NCBI GenBank assembly: GCA_013368445.1
Contig: JAACJO010000024.1
Coordinates: 186,001-250,000 of the forward strand
Reading direction: 5' to 3'
DNA length: 64,000 nucleotides
Source of the DNA: Leucocoprinus leucothites
Taxonomy: Eukaryota; Basidiomycota; Agaricomycetes; Agaricales; Agaricaceae
In this document: positions 11,950 through 23,005 of the stretch, one piece after another
Layout of the letters: each line of letters begins with the position of its first letter
Position numbering within the stretch: the first letter of the stretch is position 1
Program-made: the position numbers and the translations under genes
Notes under the pieces: model-generated
Seen by the model: only the letters and a program-made list of their open reading frames with translations
Told to the model about the DNA's origin: nothing
Databases searched by the model: none

Positions 11950-12204
11950 TAGGACTAGGCTGGCATCACTATAACAATATCACAGATAATTGAGGATCAA
12001 AATTATTATTATTATCAAGTGTTATTGTACCAATCCCTACTAGAGAAGACCTGGGGAAAAGGGATAAGTACTATGGAAAAAAACCAGGAAAATTCCAAAG
12101 ATTATAAAAGGTCAAACATCATAACACACAGAATTAAAATCAGAAGAGGTGTTGAACTCAAGTTGTCTATGTCACTATTCCCAATATAGCTTCCCCATCC
12201 CTTA
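11950..12204. other. LTR-D tail remnant and gene-free spacer
   Basis: 11950-11976 matches the last bases of LTR-D (ending CACTATAACA). The rest, including a short ATT run near 12005, has no recognisable feature and leads into the 3' end of NLR1. Confidence 0.5.
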
Positions 12205-14598
12205 TCACAAATTGTGATATCTCTTCCTTTGAGCACCACAGAAACATTTCTCTTTAGACATCTGAGGTAAAGCAATTAGAAAATCTAGGGCAACAATAAA
12301 GCAAGCAATTAATTACATTTTGATTGCTCCTGAGGTTAAAGTAACGGGACAACTGATAAGGAACTACTTCATTTACTCCATGTCCCAAGATCCAGACATC
12401 CTGAGTGTTTGTACACCCTGAGATTAGACACTTGGCTTTTCGAACAATCTTGTTACAAAATACAGCTGGAAGCTGCAAACACCAGTTATATGATGAGCAA
12501 TAATCCAAGGAAACAAATGGCATTGGAAACTTGCATTGTCTCTCACTTGGTGAGCATTAACCAGCTGCCCACAATCATGACCAGCCAACCTGAGCATTTT
12601 CCCAAAGGAAAGTTCTGCAAGAGATATAGCAGTCTCAGAATCTAATGGATGCTTGGGTGCACCACAAAGTTTCCAAAACCATTCCAAAACCAAGATGTAG
12701 TGATTGACATATGATAGACCTTCTGGGAGAACAGTACATGAGGGAAATACAATGTTCCAGGAATCTGCAAGTAACATGGTGGTTCATCAGAGCAAGAAAT
12801 ACCACAGGGGTCAGGAAGCACAGCACCTGTACTTTGAGAACAGACTTCATGCAGCTGCTCCAAAAGCTCCTGTCGCTGCCCAATCAAGAAGTCACCATAA
12901 ATGCATAGCTCCTTAGACCGTTGGGGATCTTTCATGAAATCAAGGAATGATGCATGGTAGAATGTTATACTCATGGATGTAAGATCAGTGCCTTCAAGCT
13001 CCATAACCGACCGGATAGGAGCACAGGCACGACGGAGCTTCTCTACAGAAAGGCAGAGGATATCAGCAATACTCTCCGGATCCTGCCCGGCTATGGAAGA
13101 GACCAAGAGGATTTTTCGGACTGTTGTCAAGAGCTTTGATGGGACTCGCTGCATGATGAGGGTATAAAAAAAATCCATTTCCGCCAACGGATTTTCCACA
13201 AATTTACTAGAGACGTCCTTTGCAAACTCAACCACAATCCGCAGCTGGTCTTCGGGGCCATAAGAGTTTTCGTCTTTGATGAAACGGACCATGGTCGCCA
13301 CGTAGATCCAAAGTCCAGCACCATGTTCGACAAGGAGAGCAAGGGCCTCCTCCGATGGCCACGAATCGGGAAGGCCATGATCCTCTCGGATCTTCCTGAA
13401 CTCATCGGTCAGGAAAAGGAGAATCTCATGGTCAATCTCACGGGATACGGGAAGTTCGATACGAGAGCAAGTGGGAGATACAGCAGCGGAGGTCATGGCC
13501 CGGATGATAGGGTCTTCAGGGCGGCTGGTAATGAACCAGCGAAAGGGCGTCGTACATTTGTCAACGGAAGCCGCAATGATCCTCACAATCTCGCACTGTT
13601 CTGCCGTTCCACGGCACTCATCCAGCCCATCGATGACTACAACGCGTCCACCAAGACTGCTCCCTATAGCGTCAACCTCACGAAGAGGATCAATGAGCAT
13701 GGTTTCAAACTGTGTGGATAGTGACATCGCCGCGAGAGCGGGGTCTTCAGCCATGCGCCTGGCAATGATTTCCCGGAATGAGGGACATTTGGTAGCAATT
13801 TGATATACGATAGACATAAAAACGCGTCGAGGGTCATCACGATCCGGATTGGAACGGGAGAAGAAGAGGGTGGCAGCGAGTTTGTTCATGGGCGCCAATG
13901 CCTCGGCGCAGCTCTGTGCAATAGCTGACTTGCCAACGCCAAAAGGACCACGCATCCAGAGAATGGGCTCTTTGCGATCCGATTCTCCGAGTGCCCACTT
14001 GGTGACGAGGTCGATGTAGTCCTTTCGAGTGCCAAAGTGGCATTTTGGGGGTGGGTAGCGAGCGCTGGAGTTGTAGAATGCGTCTGGCATTGAATGCTTT
14101 AGGAGTCGCTCAAGGCCTATTCACCACATTAGATGCGCGGTCCAGCTGGAGGATACCGCGAAACTCACCAAAGCCCGTAGGGGAGAAGTCAATGAAATGA
14201 GAATTGCTGATAGTGAAGTTCTGTGCCATGTGGAACATTCCGTGCCCATGAAAATGCGGCGGTAGTGTCGAAGAGGAAGAGATGGATGGCAGGATGGCCT
14301 GAGACGATGTACGAGATGCGGAGGTCAGAGTCTCTGGATCAAGAAGCACAGGAGTTAGTGCTGTGGAAGGAGTCACAGACAAAGGGGTAGCAGGCAGGGG
14401 GATGGTAGGTTGAAGAAGTGGAATGGGAGCCGAAGGGATAGGAGCTGAGGAGACAGGCAGTTCTTGAGGCAGAGGAGTCGAATGTCGAGCGAGTAGAAGT
14501 CGAAGAACAGGATCTTCAGATTGCGTTGGACCCCGTGTAGCCTGATCAGGGTAGGGAGTCTGTTTAGCTATAAGCCTACGAGAGCGCCTGGCAGGCAT
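12205..14598 (-). CDS. NLR1: NACHT-domain STAND NTPase, five exons
   Basis: Exons 14598-14169, 14116-12827, 12764-12547, 12472-12317 and 12261-12205. Introns are 52, 62, 74 and 55 nt. The first has GTGAGT, a CTAAT branch site and TAG. The spliced length is 717 codons with no internal stop. Exons 3-5 are 218, 156 and 57 nt, identical in both paralogs. Exon 1 encodes a basic start (MPARRSRR), a Pro/Ser-rich linker and MFHMAQNFTISNSHF. Exon 2 encodes NACHT with Walker A GPFGVGKS, Walker B VVVIDGLDEC and sensor FITSRPE, ending in the FYHASFLDFM region. Exons 3-5 give conserved C-terminal motifs (KCLISGCT, DVWILGHG, KCFCGA) but no WD, ankyrin or TPR repeats. NACHT proteins are nucleotide switches, in fungi linked to non-self recognition and cell death; this role is inferred. 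The 3' end is CpG-eroded. Confidence 0.88.
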
Positions 14599-15179
14599 TG
14601 CGTGTGGGGGAGAGTACGGGCTGGCGGCTGTAGGAAAGGGTGAGGGGAGGAAGACAACGAGGGGGAATGGGCTGTGGAAGTACCTTGGCTTATGTGTCCA
14701 CGTGGTTGATTATCGTGAGACGCCCATGATCACATTTCTCGTTGAGAACATGATGTTAACCCGTGTGATGGTTGGATGATTCGATGACCGACCAGCAGTG
14801 TCTTTGGATAAAGCGTTCCGACTTGTGAAATGGGCCATGTAAGCAAGTTGCACTCCCGCTGGAAGCCTTTCTCCAGCTCGTAGAAACCGAGTCATTGGGC
14901 GCTAGCTCCCGACCAAAGAAATCAACTGCCAATCCTACGGTGAAATGGACCAGCAGCGCATTTCCTTAATCACGTATTGCCCTGCTATCTATCTTTGTTC
15001 GGTTCCTTTGAGTCGAGCGATTATAATAGTTTTATCATTATTCCCAACCCGAGTAAAACGGAACAATCAACGTATCCAGTATGCGTACATACTAAAGTGA
15101 TACAAGGCAGATTTCCCCTACACTGGCCCCATCCAAGTAAAATCCAGGAAGCAAAACAAGAGATTCAGCCCGGACCATG
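14599..15179. other. Upstream region of NLR1, no gene seen
   Basis: CpG-rich sequence between the NLR1 start and a P450 relic. It must hold the NLR1 promoter, but I see no convincing TATA or other element. No ORF with a family motif is present. Confidence 0.4.
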
Positions 15180-15530
15180 AACGCCAACCACCTAACCACC
15201 ATAACCCCCAAACAGCTCTTGAGCACCATCACAAGTACCCAAAGTCCTCGATCCAGATATCACCTTAAGCAGTGTAGGACGGGCGTTTGCACTCTCCGAA
15301 GATGCCAGGTTGTCGATTGGGTGCGCAGGATCAGCCCAGCATCCATAACCATACCTCCAGCCATGAAAGTGATACAGAAGAATGTGAGTAGTTCACCGAG
15401 GAAACAAGAGATCGGAAACTCACGCAATCACCGTATGCTAATCGGGACACACACTCATCCCAAACCGAAAGCATAAGCTTTGAGATCCTTCTCATCCTTT
15501 CCCTCAGGCGTCGACCAACATCGTGGACCG
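15180..15530 (-). pseudogene. Cytochrome P450 C-terminal relic
   Basis: On the minus strand 15527-15427 reads a P450 heme region: WSTPEGKDEKDLKAYAFGLG, then TGA where Arg is expected (FGxGRR), then a degenerate VCVP for the Cys-ligand loop. After a probable intron comes WADPAHPIDNLASSESANA, the C-terminal part of fungal P450s. Only about the last 90 residues of a ~500-residue enzyme are present. The relic at 60650-61049 begins at the same point, consistent with an exon boundary. Not functional. Confidence 0.65.
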
Positions 15531-16230
15531 GTTAGAGTATCCTGAGAGTAAGGTCACCGTTCGCCCGCCTGTACATGATTTTCCGGAACGAGGGGTACGT
15601 GGCAGCAGCTCGATGTACAATGAAAATAAAGATGTATCGAAGGTCGTCGATCTGTGTCGGAGCGGGAGGGAGGCAGCGAAGTTTGTTTACAGCAACCAGG
15701 ACCTCGGCGCAGCTCTGAACGACAGCTGCCTGGCCAAAACCAAAGGGATCTCGCATCCGGGAGGTGGGTTCCAGACGATCCGACTTAGCGCCCAGTTTGT
15801 GATAAGGTAGACACATCCATTTTGAGGGCCAAGATGATATACTGGCGGATAGCGAGTGCTGGAGTCGTGGAATGCGTCCAGCATTGTGTATCAGAGTTGT
15901 GCGAGGCCTATTCGCCACACAAGGTCAGCGGTTTAGCTCAAAGACACTCCAGTCCTCACCGATGCCCGTTGAGGTGTCAGGAAGGCTGCAGACGAAGCGG
16001 GTGGTACGAGATTTGGATGCTCCGGATTTGGAAACACAAGAGTAGTGGCTATGGAAGGAACAGAGGTTGCAGGCGGATCAGTGGTAGGCATAGGGATACC
16101 ACGATCAGGAAACGGGGCGAGACGTTGAAAAGGCAAAGGGGTAGGCAGTTGGTGAGGTAGGGGAGTAGAGGATAGAGGTCAAGGAGCAGGATCTTCGCAC
16201 TCAGAGAGAGGATAGCGCGACTTGACTTTT
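15531..16230 (-). pseudogene. NLR relic: linker and Walker A part only
   Basis: 15900-15531 on the minus strand is a degraded copy of NLR1 exon 2 start: MLDAFHDSSTRYPP, then a Walker A region reading MRDPFGFGQAA in place of MRGPFGVGKSA, then SCAEVL and FIVHRAAATYPSFRKI. Several frameshifts are needed to follow it. The Pro/Ser-rich exon 1 equivalent lies at about 16230-15950, and the acceptor GAATAG before GCCT is conserved. It stops abruptly at 15531, where P450 sequence begins. The P-loop Lys is lost. Confidence 0.65.
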
Positions 16231-16305
16231 CCACGAGTGCACGAGGTTGATCGCAAGACACCCACGGTCGCTATTCTTGATGACGGTGGACTCGCTCCCT
16301 CTACA

Positions 16306-16800
16306 CATCTGTCTATGGCGAATGTCGAAGCCAATGCATCGAATCATTGGACAAGAAGCTTAGCGTTGAAGCTCGGTGGAAAGCTACCGCCATCTAATTC
16401 CTTCGCCCTTCAAAACGCTACCTACACCACAGCCTCCTCTACAACCACCTTCAGTTCATCTCCCTCGTTTCTCATTAGAGAGTTCACCGGCCAGAATGGG
16501 CTGGATACGGACTTACGTCCGAATTTCCAGCAGCAGCAACTCAACATAGTTGCCCACTCCACTCGATGCCTTCGAAATCCAAGCTGTTTCGCGATTTCAG
16601 GTGAGCTCGGGTCTCGGATTTCTCCAGCTTTCGTGCTAATATTTCATTGTGCTCTCATATTCCTGGACAAGCCCACTTTGAACTGATCGGTCTGACCAAT
16701 CTGGGCTACAGATCTGCGTACCGCAATCAGTCGGCGATCAATTGCAGTCCATACCACGGAGCCAATCTGGCCTCGACCGTCCACATCCATTCGTGATTGT
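16306..16800 (+). CDS. Possible two-exon gene fragment, unknown
   Basis: From ATG 16318 a frame runs to about 16608 with a Thr/Ser-rich product (NATYTTASSTTTFSSSPSF, then RPNFQQQQLN). A GTGAGC donor and an ACAAG acceptor near 16671 would join it in frame to SAHFELIGLTNLGYRSAYR, ending at TGA near 16795. The CpG content is host-like. No family was recognised and the joined product is short, so it could be a decayed gene. Confidence 0.2.
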
Positions 16801-17629
16801 CTAAGAGAGCAAATCCAGCATTACCATACAGCACATGATCAAGTATGACGGCCTGCTCTAGTCGTAATGGTAGTACACCACAACCCTGAAGATACGCTTC
16901 ACTGTTGCCGACTCAAGCACATTCTGGCCTCCTACCCATAGGATCAACCTCGAATACAGATTCTTCTCGAGATTCACCTGTCACTATATCCACCTCCGAT
17001 CACATATGTCCCACACCATTGGTTACCTACCACATCCGTTTCTATTCCAAGATCCACCACGCCATACTACCCATCCGATACATACCAGCGAAAGAGACCG
17101 ATTACCTTCAGCCCATCATACACAACTGGTGTCCTAGAAGTCCTTTCTATATTTGAGACGGAAGATCCTGGCGTTGTCTCTGTCCAGCTCCGATCTTACA
17201 ACCTACCCTTGGAAGGAAACACTAATTTAAAACACCTCAGTCCGACCCCAAGCAGGGACACTATATATTATACGCCCCGACTTTCCAGCTCACGCTTGAC
17301 ACCCGAGCCCACCCAAGTGGTAGTTAACAGGAGGGAAGCGGTTTCGTGTACGAAGAGGATTAGAATTTACCCGTCGGTGTCATTCCGGGCAAGCTTATCG
17401 TAACATTCGGCCATCCAATGTATCACCTCCGAGCTCCGATATCTAGTCAATGTATACCATTAATTGAAGAATTAGCGTTATCTTCCACCCCGGGCATGCT
17501 AAGCCTCTGACCTGTGTTGCATGCATGGACTATCATTGGATAACACACCATTGCGTCGTCGTTTCTTCGCCCCAAGGCCAGTTCACTCATAGCAGCATGA
17601 CCATAACCCATGTACCAAGATGGTAGTGG

Positions 17630-18172
17630 ATGTCGCTACCTGGAAGCAGAACTTCTAGACCTATCTCAAGGTCCATCTCGGAGCCTCATCACCAACATTT
17701 TCCAGTGTCGAGTACATCTTCCCCTGGTACACTGGTTGATTTTGAAAGCGACTCCGACCGGGAGTCCGGGTATACTACCTCCCCGCCTTCCCCACTAGAC
17801 GTCCACATTGATTTGCTTGTTTCGTCCGCTTTTCCACCTGCGCCTCACCCTTCCCAGAAGCAGCGTCCCTACCCAGTCAGCCTTCCATGTATCAATTCGC
17901 TTAGTCGATGTCTGACGGACTCCATGGCCTCCGGATGTCAGCTCAAGGCGGAGCTATGTCTTCTATTGAGGTGTGCTTGGTGTAACTCACTTCTTTTTCT
18001 ACTCCATAACCTTCTAGAGCCTAATGCACACGCCCAACAAGCACAATATAACCAGGTTCGCCCTTCCCTACACACCTCTTCGCCTGTTATCAGGCACACC
18101 ATTTCAGAACCATTTCAGGTTACTGACAAGTGTTGTCGTCCTCCAGAGCTCGCACCAATGGATCGGATGTAG
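17630..18172 (+). CDS. Possible gene fragment, unknown
   Basis: A 180-codon open frame in CpG-rich DNA. The N-terminal half looks like low-complexity regulatory protein sequence (SSTSSPGTLVDFESDSDRES), the rest has a hydrophobic Cys/Leu segment. There is no recognised domain, no partner exon and no paralog in the window. It may be chance or a relic. Confidence 0.18.
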   Translation: MSLPGSRTSRPISRSISEPHHQHFPVSSTSSPGTLVDFESDSDRESGYTTSPPSPLDVHIDLLVSSAFPPAPHPSQKQRPYPVSLPCINSLSRCLTDSMASGCQLKAELCLLLRCAWCNSLLFLLHNLLEPNAHAQQAQYNQVRPSLHTSSPVIRHTISEPFQVTDKCCRPPELAPMDRM

Positions 18173-19097
18173 CTCCTTCAATCCGTTCTCGCCCACGTCG
18201 CGTCTCGTGATATACCGGCCTCTCTTTGACTCATCCCACCTGCGACCTCCAATCTGTTGTACTTCGTCTGAGTGTCGGCCCTGGACCCACAACCACTCCA
18301 CTATCCTATGCTTAGATTCATCTCCACCGATCCATACCTTGTCTCGTCGGGTTTCCTCAGTACAGCTTCTCGAGACCATAAGCATGATACCCTTTACATA
18401 GCAATGACTGTCAATCCTGATGCTCTCCAGAGTGCCTATTCATCCCCACACATGACCGCCAATCGCCATGATTGATCGCCAACCAGAAGTCCATGTGATC
18501 GCTCGAGAGCACGCACCGTCCCAATCATGCATTCTTCCATGGGCCGATAGTCGACTCACAGTTCCGCTATTGCCGACCCTCCCTTGGCATGAGAAGTCCA
18601 TATGCTGTGGTACCATACATTGACCGTTCCTCCTATGAGGTTTCCCACTATGAGCTGGACTAAACCGAGTATCTTGATACCCATTAGGACTCCCACCCGA
18701 CAATTCATTTTAAGTGTAATAACTTTGACAAATCTTTAGGATTTCTCCGCTTGTCGTGATTAAGTCAAACTAAGAACATTTAGGCAAAGGACATATTTAT
18801 ATGTCTCCAGAATAGTCCCTCAGTTCTACTGCAGGACAAATCCAAGCATGAGTAACAGTTTCTATGGGTCATTAGTAGGGAGGAACGGGTGACTAGCAAC
18901 ACCCAGGCTGCACACTGTATGGCATGTACAGAGAACCATCTTGTATACGCTACCATGCCAATCAATTTTTGGAGGAAATTAGAAATGCAACTGGTGGTCA
19001 GTCACTCACAACATTGCCAAAAGCTTCAGACGTATTCAAAGCGCAAGACAATTATAATTGAGTACAGCTGACTTGGAGCTCGGGAATACCATGCCTA
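18173..19097. other. No gene recognised
   Basis: Transition from CpG-rich host DNA (to about 18700) to CpG-poor sequence. Short overlapping open frames on both strands show no family motif. Confidence 0.3.
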
Positions 19098-20419
19098 TTA
19101 AACTAAGTAGTTTCCATCATCGGGGTCCTCGGCACTGTCTTTCTGCCTCTCCTCACAATCTCTTTGTAATTGAGCCCCACAGAAACATGTACCTTCAGGT
19201 AGCTGAGATAAAGAATTCAGAACATTCAGAGAGAATAACAAGGCAAACAATTACTTACACCTTTATTGTTTGCCAACCGAAACCCATAGTCCCACTGCAT
19301 TGGGACCAATTTGTTCTCTCCATGCCCCAAAATCCAGATATTCTGGGTATTTGTGCACCCTGGGATCAGACACTTTACCTTTCAAATGATCTTGTCACAA
19401 AGTTCAGCTGGGAGCTGTAAACATCAGTTACATGATGAGTGATAATCTGAGGGAACAAGTGGGATTGGAAATATACATTGTCTCTTACTAAGGGAGCATT
19501 AACCAGCCACCCGTTAGTGTGAGCTGTCAGCCTGAGCATTTTCTTGAAGGGAAGTTTTGCAAGAGACAAAGCAGTCCGGGAGTCAAGTGGATGCTCGTGT
19601 ACTCCACAAAGCATCCAAAACCAACCCAAAACATAGCAATAGTGATCGAGACGTGATACACCTTCTGCAAGAACGGTATCTGAGGGGAAAATGATGTGAG
19701 AGGAACCTACAAGTAACACAATACCAAATCAGAGTATGAGACATTAGATGGGTTCAGGAAACACAGCACCTGTACTGTGAGAACAAACTGCATGCAGCCA
19801 CCCCAAAAGTTCCCATTGCAAACCAATCAAGAAGTTGCCACAAATACATTGCCCCTTGGACCACTGGGGGTCCTTCATGAAATCTAGGAATGATGTATGG
19901 TAGAAATTTATGTCTATATAGTCAGTATTGGGTTACCGGAGCTCCATGACAGACTGGATGGAGGCACAGGCATGACAAAGCTGCTCTTTGGAAAGGTGGA
20001 GGGTAGAGGCAATGATTGGAAATGGGAGATTACATATGGTATGAATGAGAAGGGATTTTGCTGGCCTGACCTTTAGTGGGACCCATTGCATGATAAGGGT
20101 ATAAAAAAAGTCCATCTCTGCCAATGGGTTATCCACCCTGACCTTAGCAGAGATGTCCTTTGAAAACTCAAGCACAATGTGCAGCTGGTCTTTGGGGCCA
20201 TAAGAGTTCTCATCCCTGATGAAATGAACCATGGTCACCACGTAGATCCAGAGCCCAGCACCACATTCAACAAGAAGGGCAAGTGCCTCCTCTGATGGCC
20301 ATGACTTGGGAAAACTATGATCCTCATGGATATTCATGAACTTGTCTGCCAGATAGAGTAGAATCTTGTGATCAATTGTATGGGATATAGGAAGTTGGAC
20401 ATGAGAACAAAAGGGAGAT
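19098..20419 (-). pseudogene. NLR2: C-terminal half of an NLR gene, broken
   Basis: This matches NLR1 from the LPISHTIDH region onward. Exon 2 is 20419-19770, exon 3 is 19706-19489 (218 nt), exon 4 is 19414-19259 (156 nt) and exon 5 ends at 19098. Introns are 63, 74 and 56 nt, and the last donor is a perfect GTAAGT. Inactivating changes are TAA near 19935 and TGA in exon 4, where NLR3 has CGA (a CpG transition). Exon 5 is open longer (ending LVSTOP-like at 19098) than in the paralogs. The NACHT core and N-terminus are missing: at 20420 the gene is cut by LTR-D, and the other half is not found beyond element D. Confidence 0.85.
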
Positions 20420-20773
20420 TGTTATGTATATTGATTATATCTAGCATTTGTTTCCTTTACAATATGAAGTCAATATTAGCTTTACTTAAGTAATATTGCA
20501 ATTATGTTTTCTTTATATTTGTCCTTATATTTACCTAGTTTGTTTTGACTCATTTACTTTGTCTAGTTATGACTCATTTTGTTTTGTTTACATTTTGATG
20601 ACATGTGATTGTTAAATATAGCTGTGCTATATTTGGACTTATCTTGTAATCTTGTCAGATGATCAAAGAAGAACTTCTTTAGAAGAACTTCTAAAGCTTC
20701 ATTGACAGATTGTGTCTTATATAGTTTAATTAGTGTTAAGGAAGCTGTATGCTTCTCTTTCTTCATTAGAAGC
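20420..20773 (+). repeat. 5' LTR-D, 3' part deleted
   Basis: It begins TGTTATGTATATTG like the copies at 33857 and 37459 and follows them to CATTAGAAGCC at 20773. It then jumps to gag sequence. The lost part includes the LTR end, the primer-binding site and the gag start, so this copy could not be reverse transcribed normally. Confidence 0.85.
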
Positions 20774-21393
20774 CCAGTTGACACTCCAAGTTCAGAGGAA
20801 TCTGAATCTGACAAAGACAATGAAGAAGAAGATGAAGAAGGAACAGGTAGTGAAAATAGAAGCCAACAAGAATCTGAAGGAAATCAAACAGAAGAGGAAG
20901 CAGAAGCACTCACAAGGGCAATCAATAAACTCAAACTTAAATCCCCAGAAAAGCCCAGAGTTGATAGACCCCCTTCTTACACCTTGAGCCCAGCCTTTGG
21001 ACATAGCCCAAGGTTCCTCAGTCCTATTAGGAACCCTATCCCCTTTAGCTTTACCAATTCCCCCACCAGTATTGCCAGTACCAGTACCTTACCAGCAACC
21101 AATCCCAACATTGCTACAGCCAGTACCACCATTACTGTACCTGTTAACACCCAAACAAAAGGGAAAGCAAAGGCAGCTGTCACCAACACAGGAGGTTCTT
21201 CAAATAGAAGAAGCCCCACACCACTACCACCAAATCCACAAAGAGGACCACCAAATCCTGGAGGTAATCCACCTGGAGGCCCAGGAGGACTAGGAGGAGG
21301 AGGAGGACCAGGAGAAGGACTACCAAATCCTAATCCAAACCCTTCACCAAACCCAAACATGGCACAACCTCAAGCAGGATTCTAGCTCAAATA
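20774..21393 (+). pseudogene. D gag, N-terminal part
   Basis: An open frame gives a Glu/Asp-rich start, then ALTRAINKLKLKSPEKPRVD, a Ser/Thr/Pro segment, a Gly/Pro-rich run and PNPNMAQPQAGF, with TAG replacing CAG at 21384. It continues after element A2 at 30849 as KYPKPNRFDG, a normal gag capsid entry motif. Start codon and leader are deleted. Confidence 0.75.
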
Positions 21394-22792
21394 TAGTATA
21401 AACATTGACTTGATTGACGCCCATTGTAACTTGATCATCCTAGATGCCAATACAGCTACCTGGTCTGAAGCAGCCCTACTCAAATGGGAGGAATACATTG
21501 GGAAGTTTGACATCAAAGAAGAAAGATTTGACATTGATTGGGACAAGTACAATTGGATGGATGTCATTACTAGGATCAGAAGGAATAGTTTTGCTATTTG
21601 ATAGGAATGGACTAACAGACTGATAAACAGATGATGATAGTTTCATGGACATTGCATTTGGATTTGAACATTTGGATATCTAACTATAATAGCTGTTACA
21701 TCAGTGGACAGATTAGTATTTATCAGTATTGTGATTGTGATTTCGGACTTGTAGTTGTAGTTTCATAGTTTGATATGGTTTTGTCCTAGTTAGTATTTAA
21801 GAACCTTGTATTAGGAAGATTAAATGCAAGTTTAATCTTTCCTTTGTTTCCTGGACTACTTGTGTTTACTCACCTTGACTTGAATCCACCTGTATCATTG
21901 TTGTTGTCTCAAACCTTGCACTACCTTAGACTTACCTCAAGTCTTCTTGGCCTTCTGTTATAAATGTCAACTTGATTGATGCTCACTGTGACTTAATCAT
22001 CCTAGATGCCGACACAGCCACAAGGACTGAGACTGCGGTTCTAGATTGGGAAGAGTATGTTGGTAAGTTTGATGTGGAAGAAGAACGATTCAATGTCAAT
22101 TGGGATGAGTATAACTGGACGGACATTATTAGGAGGATCAGAAGGAACAGTTTCGCTGTTTGATTGCTATGGACTAACAGGACTGATGAACAGACAATGA
22201 TGGTTTCATGGACATTATGTTTGGATTTGAACTATTAGATATCTAACTATGATAGCTGTTATATTGGCGGACAGATACGTATTTATCAGAATTGTGATAG
22301 TGATTTCGGACTTGTAGTTGTAGTTTCATAGTTTGATATTATTTCGTCTAGTTAGTATTTAAAGACTTTGTATTTGGAAGATTAAACGCAAGTTTAATCT
22401 TTCCTTTGTTTCCCAGACTACTTGTGTTTACTTGCCTTGCCTTGAATTCACTTGTATCATTGTTGTTGTCTCGAACCTTGCACTACCTTAGACTTACCTC
22501 AAGTCTTCTTGGCCTTCTCTTACTGAGCTTTCGAGAATACTCAAGCTTATTAATTGAAGTAGGTTAAAGACCAGTTAGCCGCTGTCTTACATAACCCAAT
22601 CACATGTTGTGACACATGACATTACTAGGTGCTCTAACTGTAAATCTTAACATCTTCTCTTACTGTGCTTTTGAGAATACTCAAGCTCATTAATTGAAGT
22701 AGGTTAAAGACCAGTTAGCCACTGTCTTACATAACCTAATCATGTGTCGTGATATGTGATGTTACTAGGTGCTCTGACTGTAAATCTTAACA
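21394..22792 (+). repeat. 5' LTR-A of A2, interrupted
   Basis: Removing the nested solo LTR and its 5 bp duplication leaves 697 bp, the same as the 3' LTR. The first bases read TA instead of TG. It includes TATTTAAG (21794-21801) and AAGTTTAATCTT (21828-21839), and the U3 reading frame ending at 21601. Confidence 0.9.
21956..22652 (+). repeat. Solo LTR-A nested in the A2 5' LTR
   Basis: 697 bp, TG...CA. The flanks are CCTTC (21951-21955) and TCTTC (22653-22657), a 5 bp target duplication with one C to T change. The interrupted LTR resumes directly after it. It keeps more CpG than its host LTR (for example GAACGATTC, GGCGGACAG), so it is younger. Confidence 0.93.
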
Positions 22793-22794
22793 AT

Positions 22795-22806
22795 AAGATT
22801 AAACTT
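22795..22806 (+). promoter_or_regulatory. Candidate self-priming primer-binding site of A2
   Basis: Two bases after the 5' LTR the sequence is AAGATTAAACTT. It is perfectly complementary (12 of 12) to the LTR segment at 21828-21839. Tf1/sushi-type elements prime reverse transcription with the 5' end of their own RNA folded on such a site. A tRNA-type site beginning TGG is absent. Confidence 0.6.
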
Positions 22807-23005
22807 CCTACTGTGCCAATCCCAATAGTATCCCCACAACAAACCTGTCATGTTTGGTTCTCATTGCCTAGTTGCTGTGCCATCCGACATCTCTTATGAG
22901 CTAGTATTGCTTTGCACTACACCTGAGCAGAACACTGAACTGATCTATAACTGGCAAGCCTCTGATTAGGAATCATGCCTGAGAGTTATACATCACCCCT
23001 GGCAC

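Noticed and set aside
12704..13803. Plus-strand open frames across NLR1, and likewise 62853-63653 across NLR3.
   Set aside because: They are antisense shadows of the NACHT exon. The minus strand has motifs, introns and paralogs with matching exon lengths.
20977..21360. Minus-strand Gly/Pro-rich frame as a structural protein.
   Set aside because: Reverse complement of the Pro/Gly-rich part of D gag.
20702..21385. A gene starting in LTR-D and encoding an acidic, Pro/Gly-rich protein.
   Set aside because: The start lies in a truncated LTR, and the body is the N-terminal part of D gag, continued at 30849.
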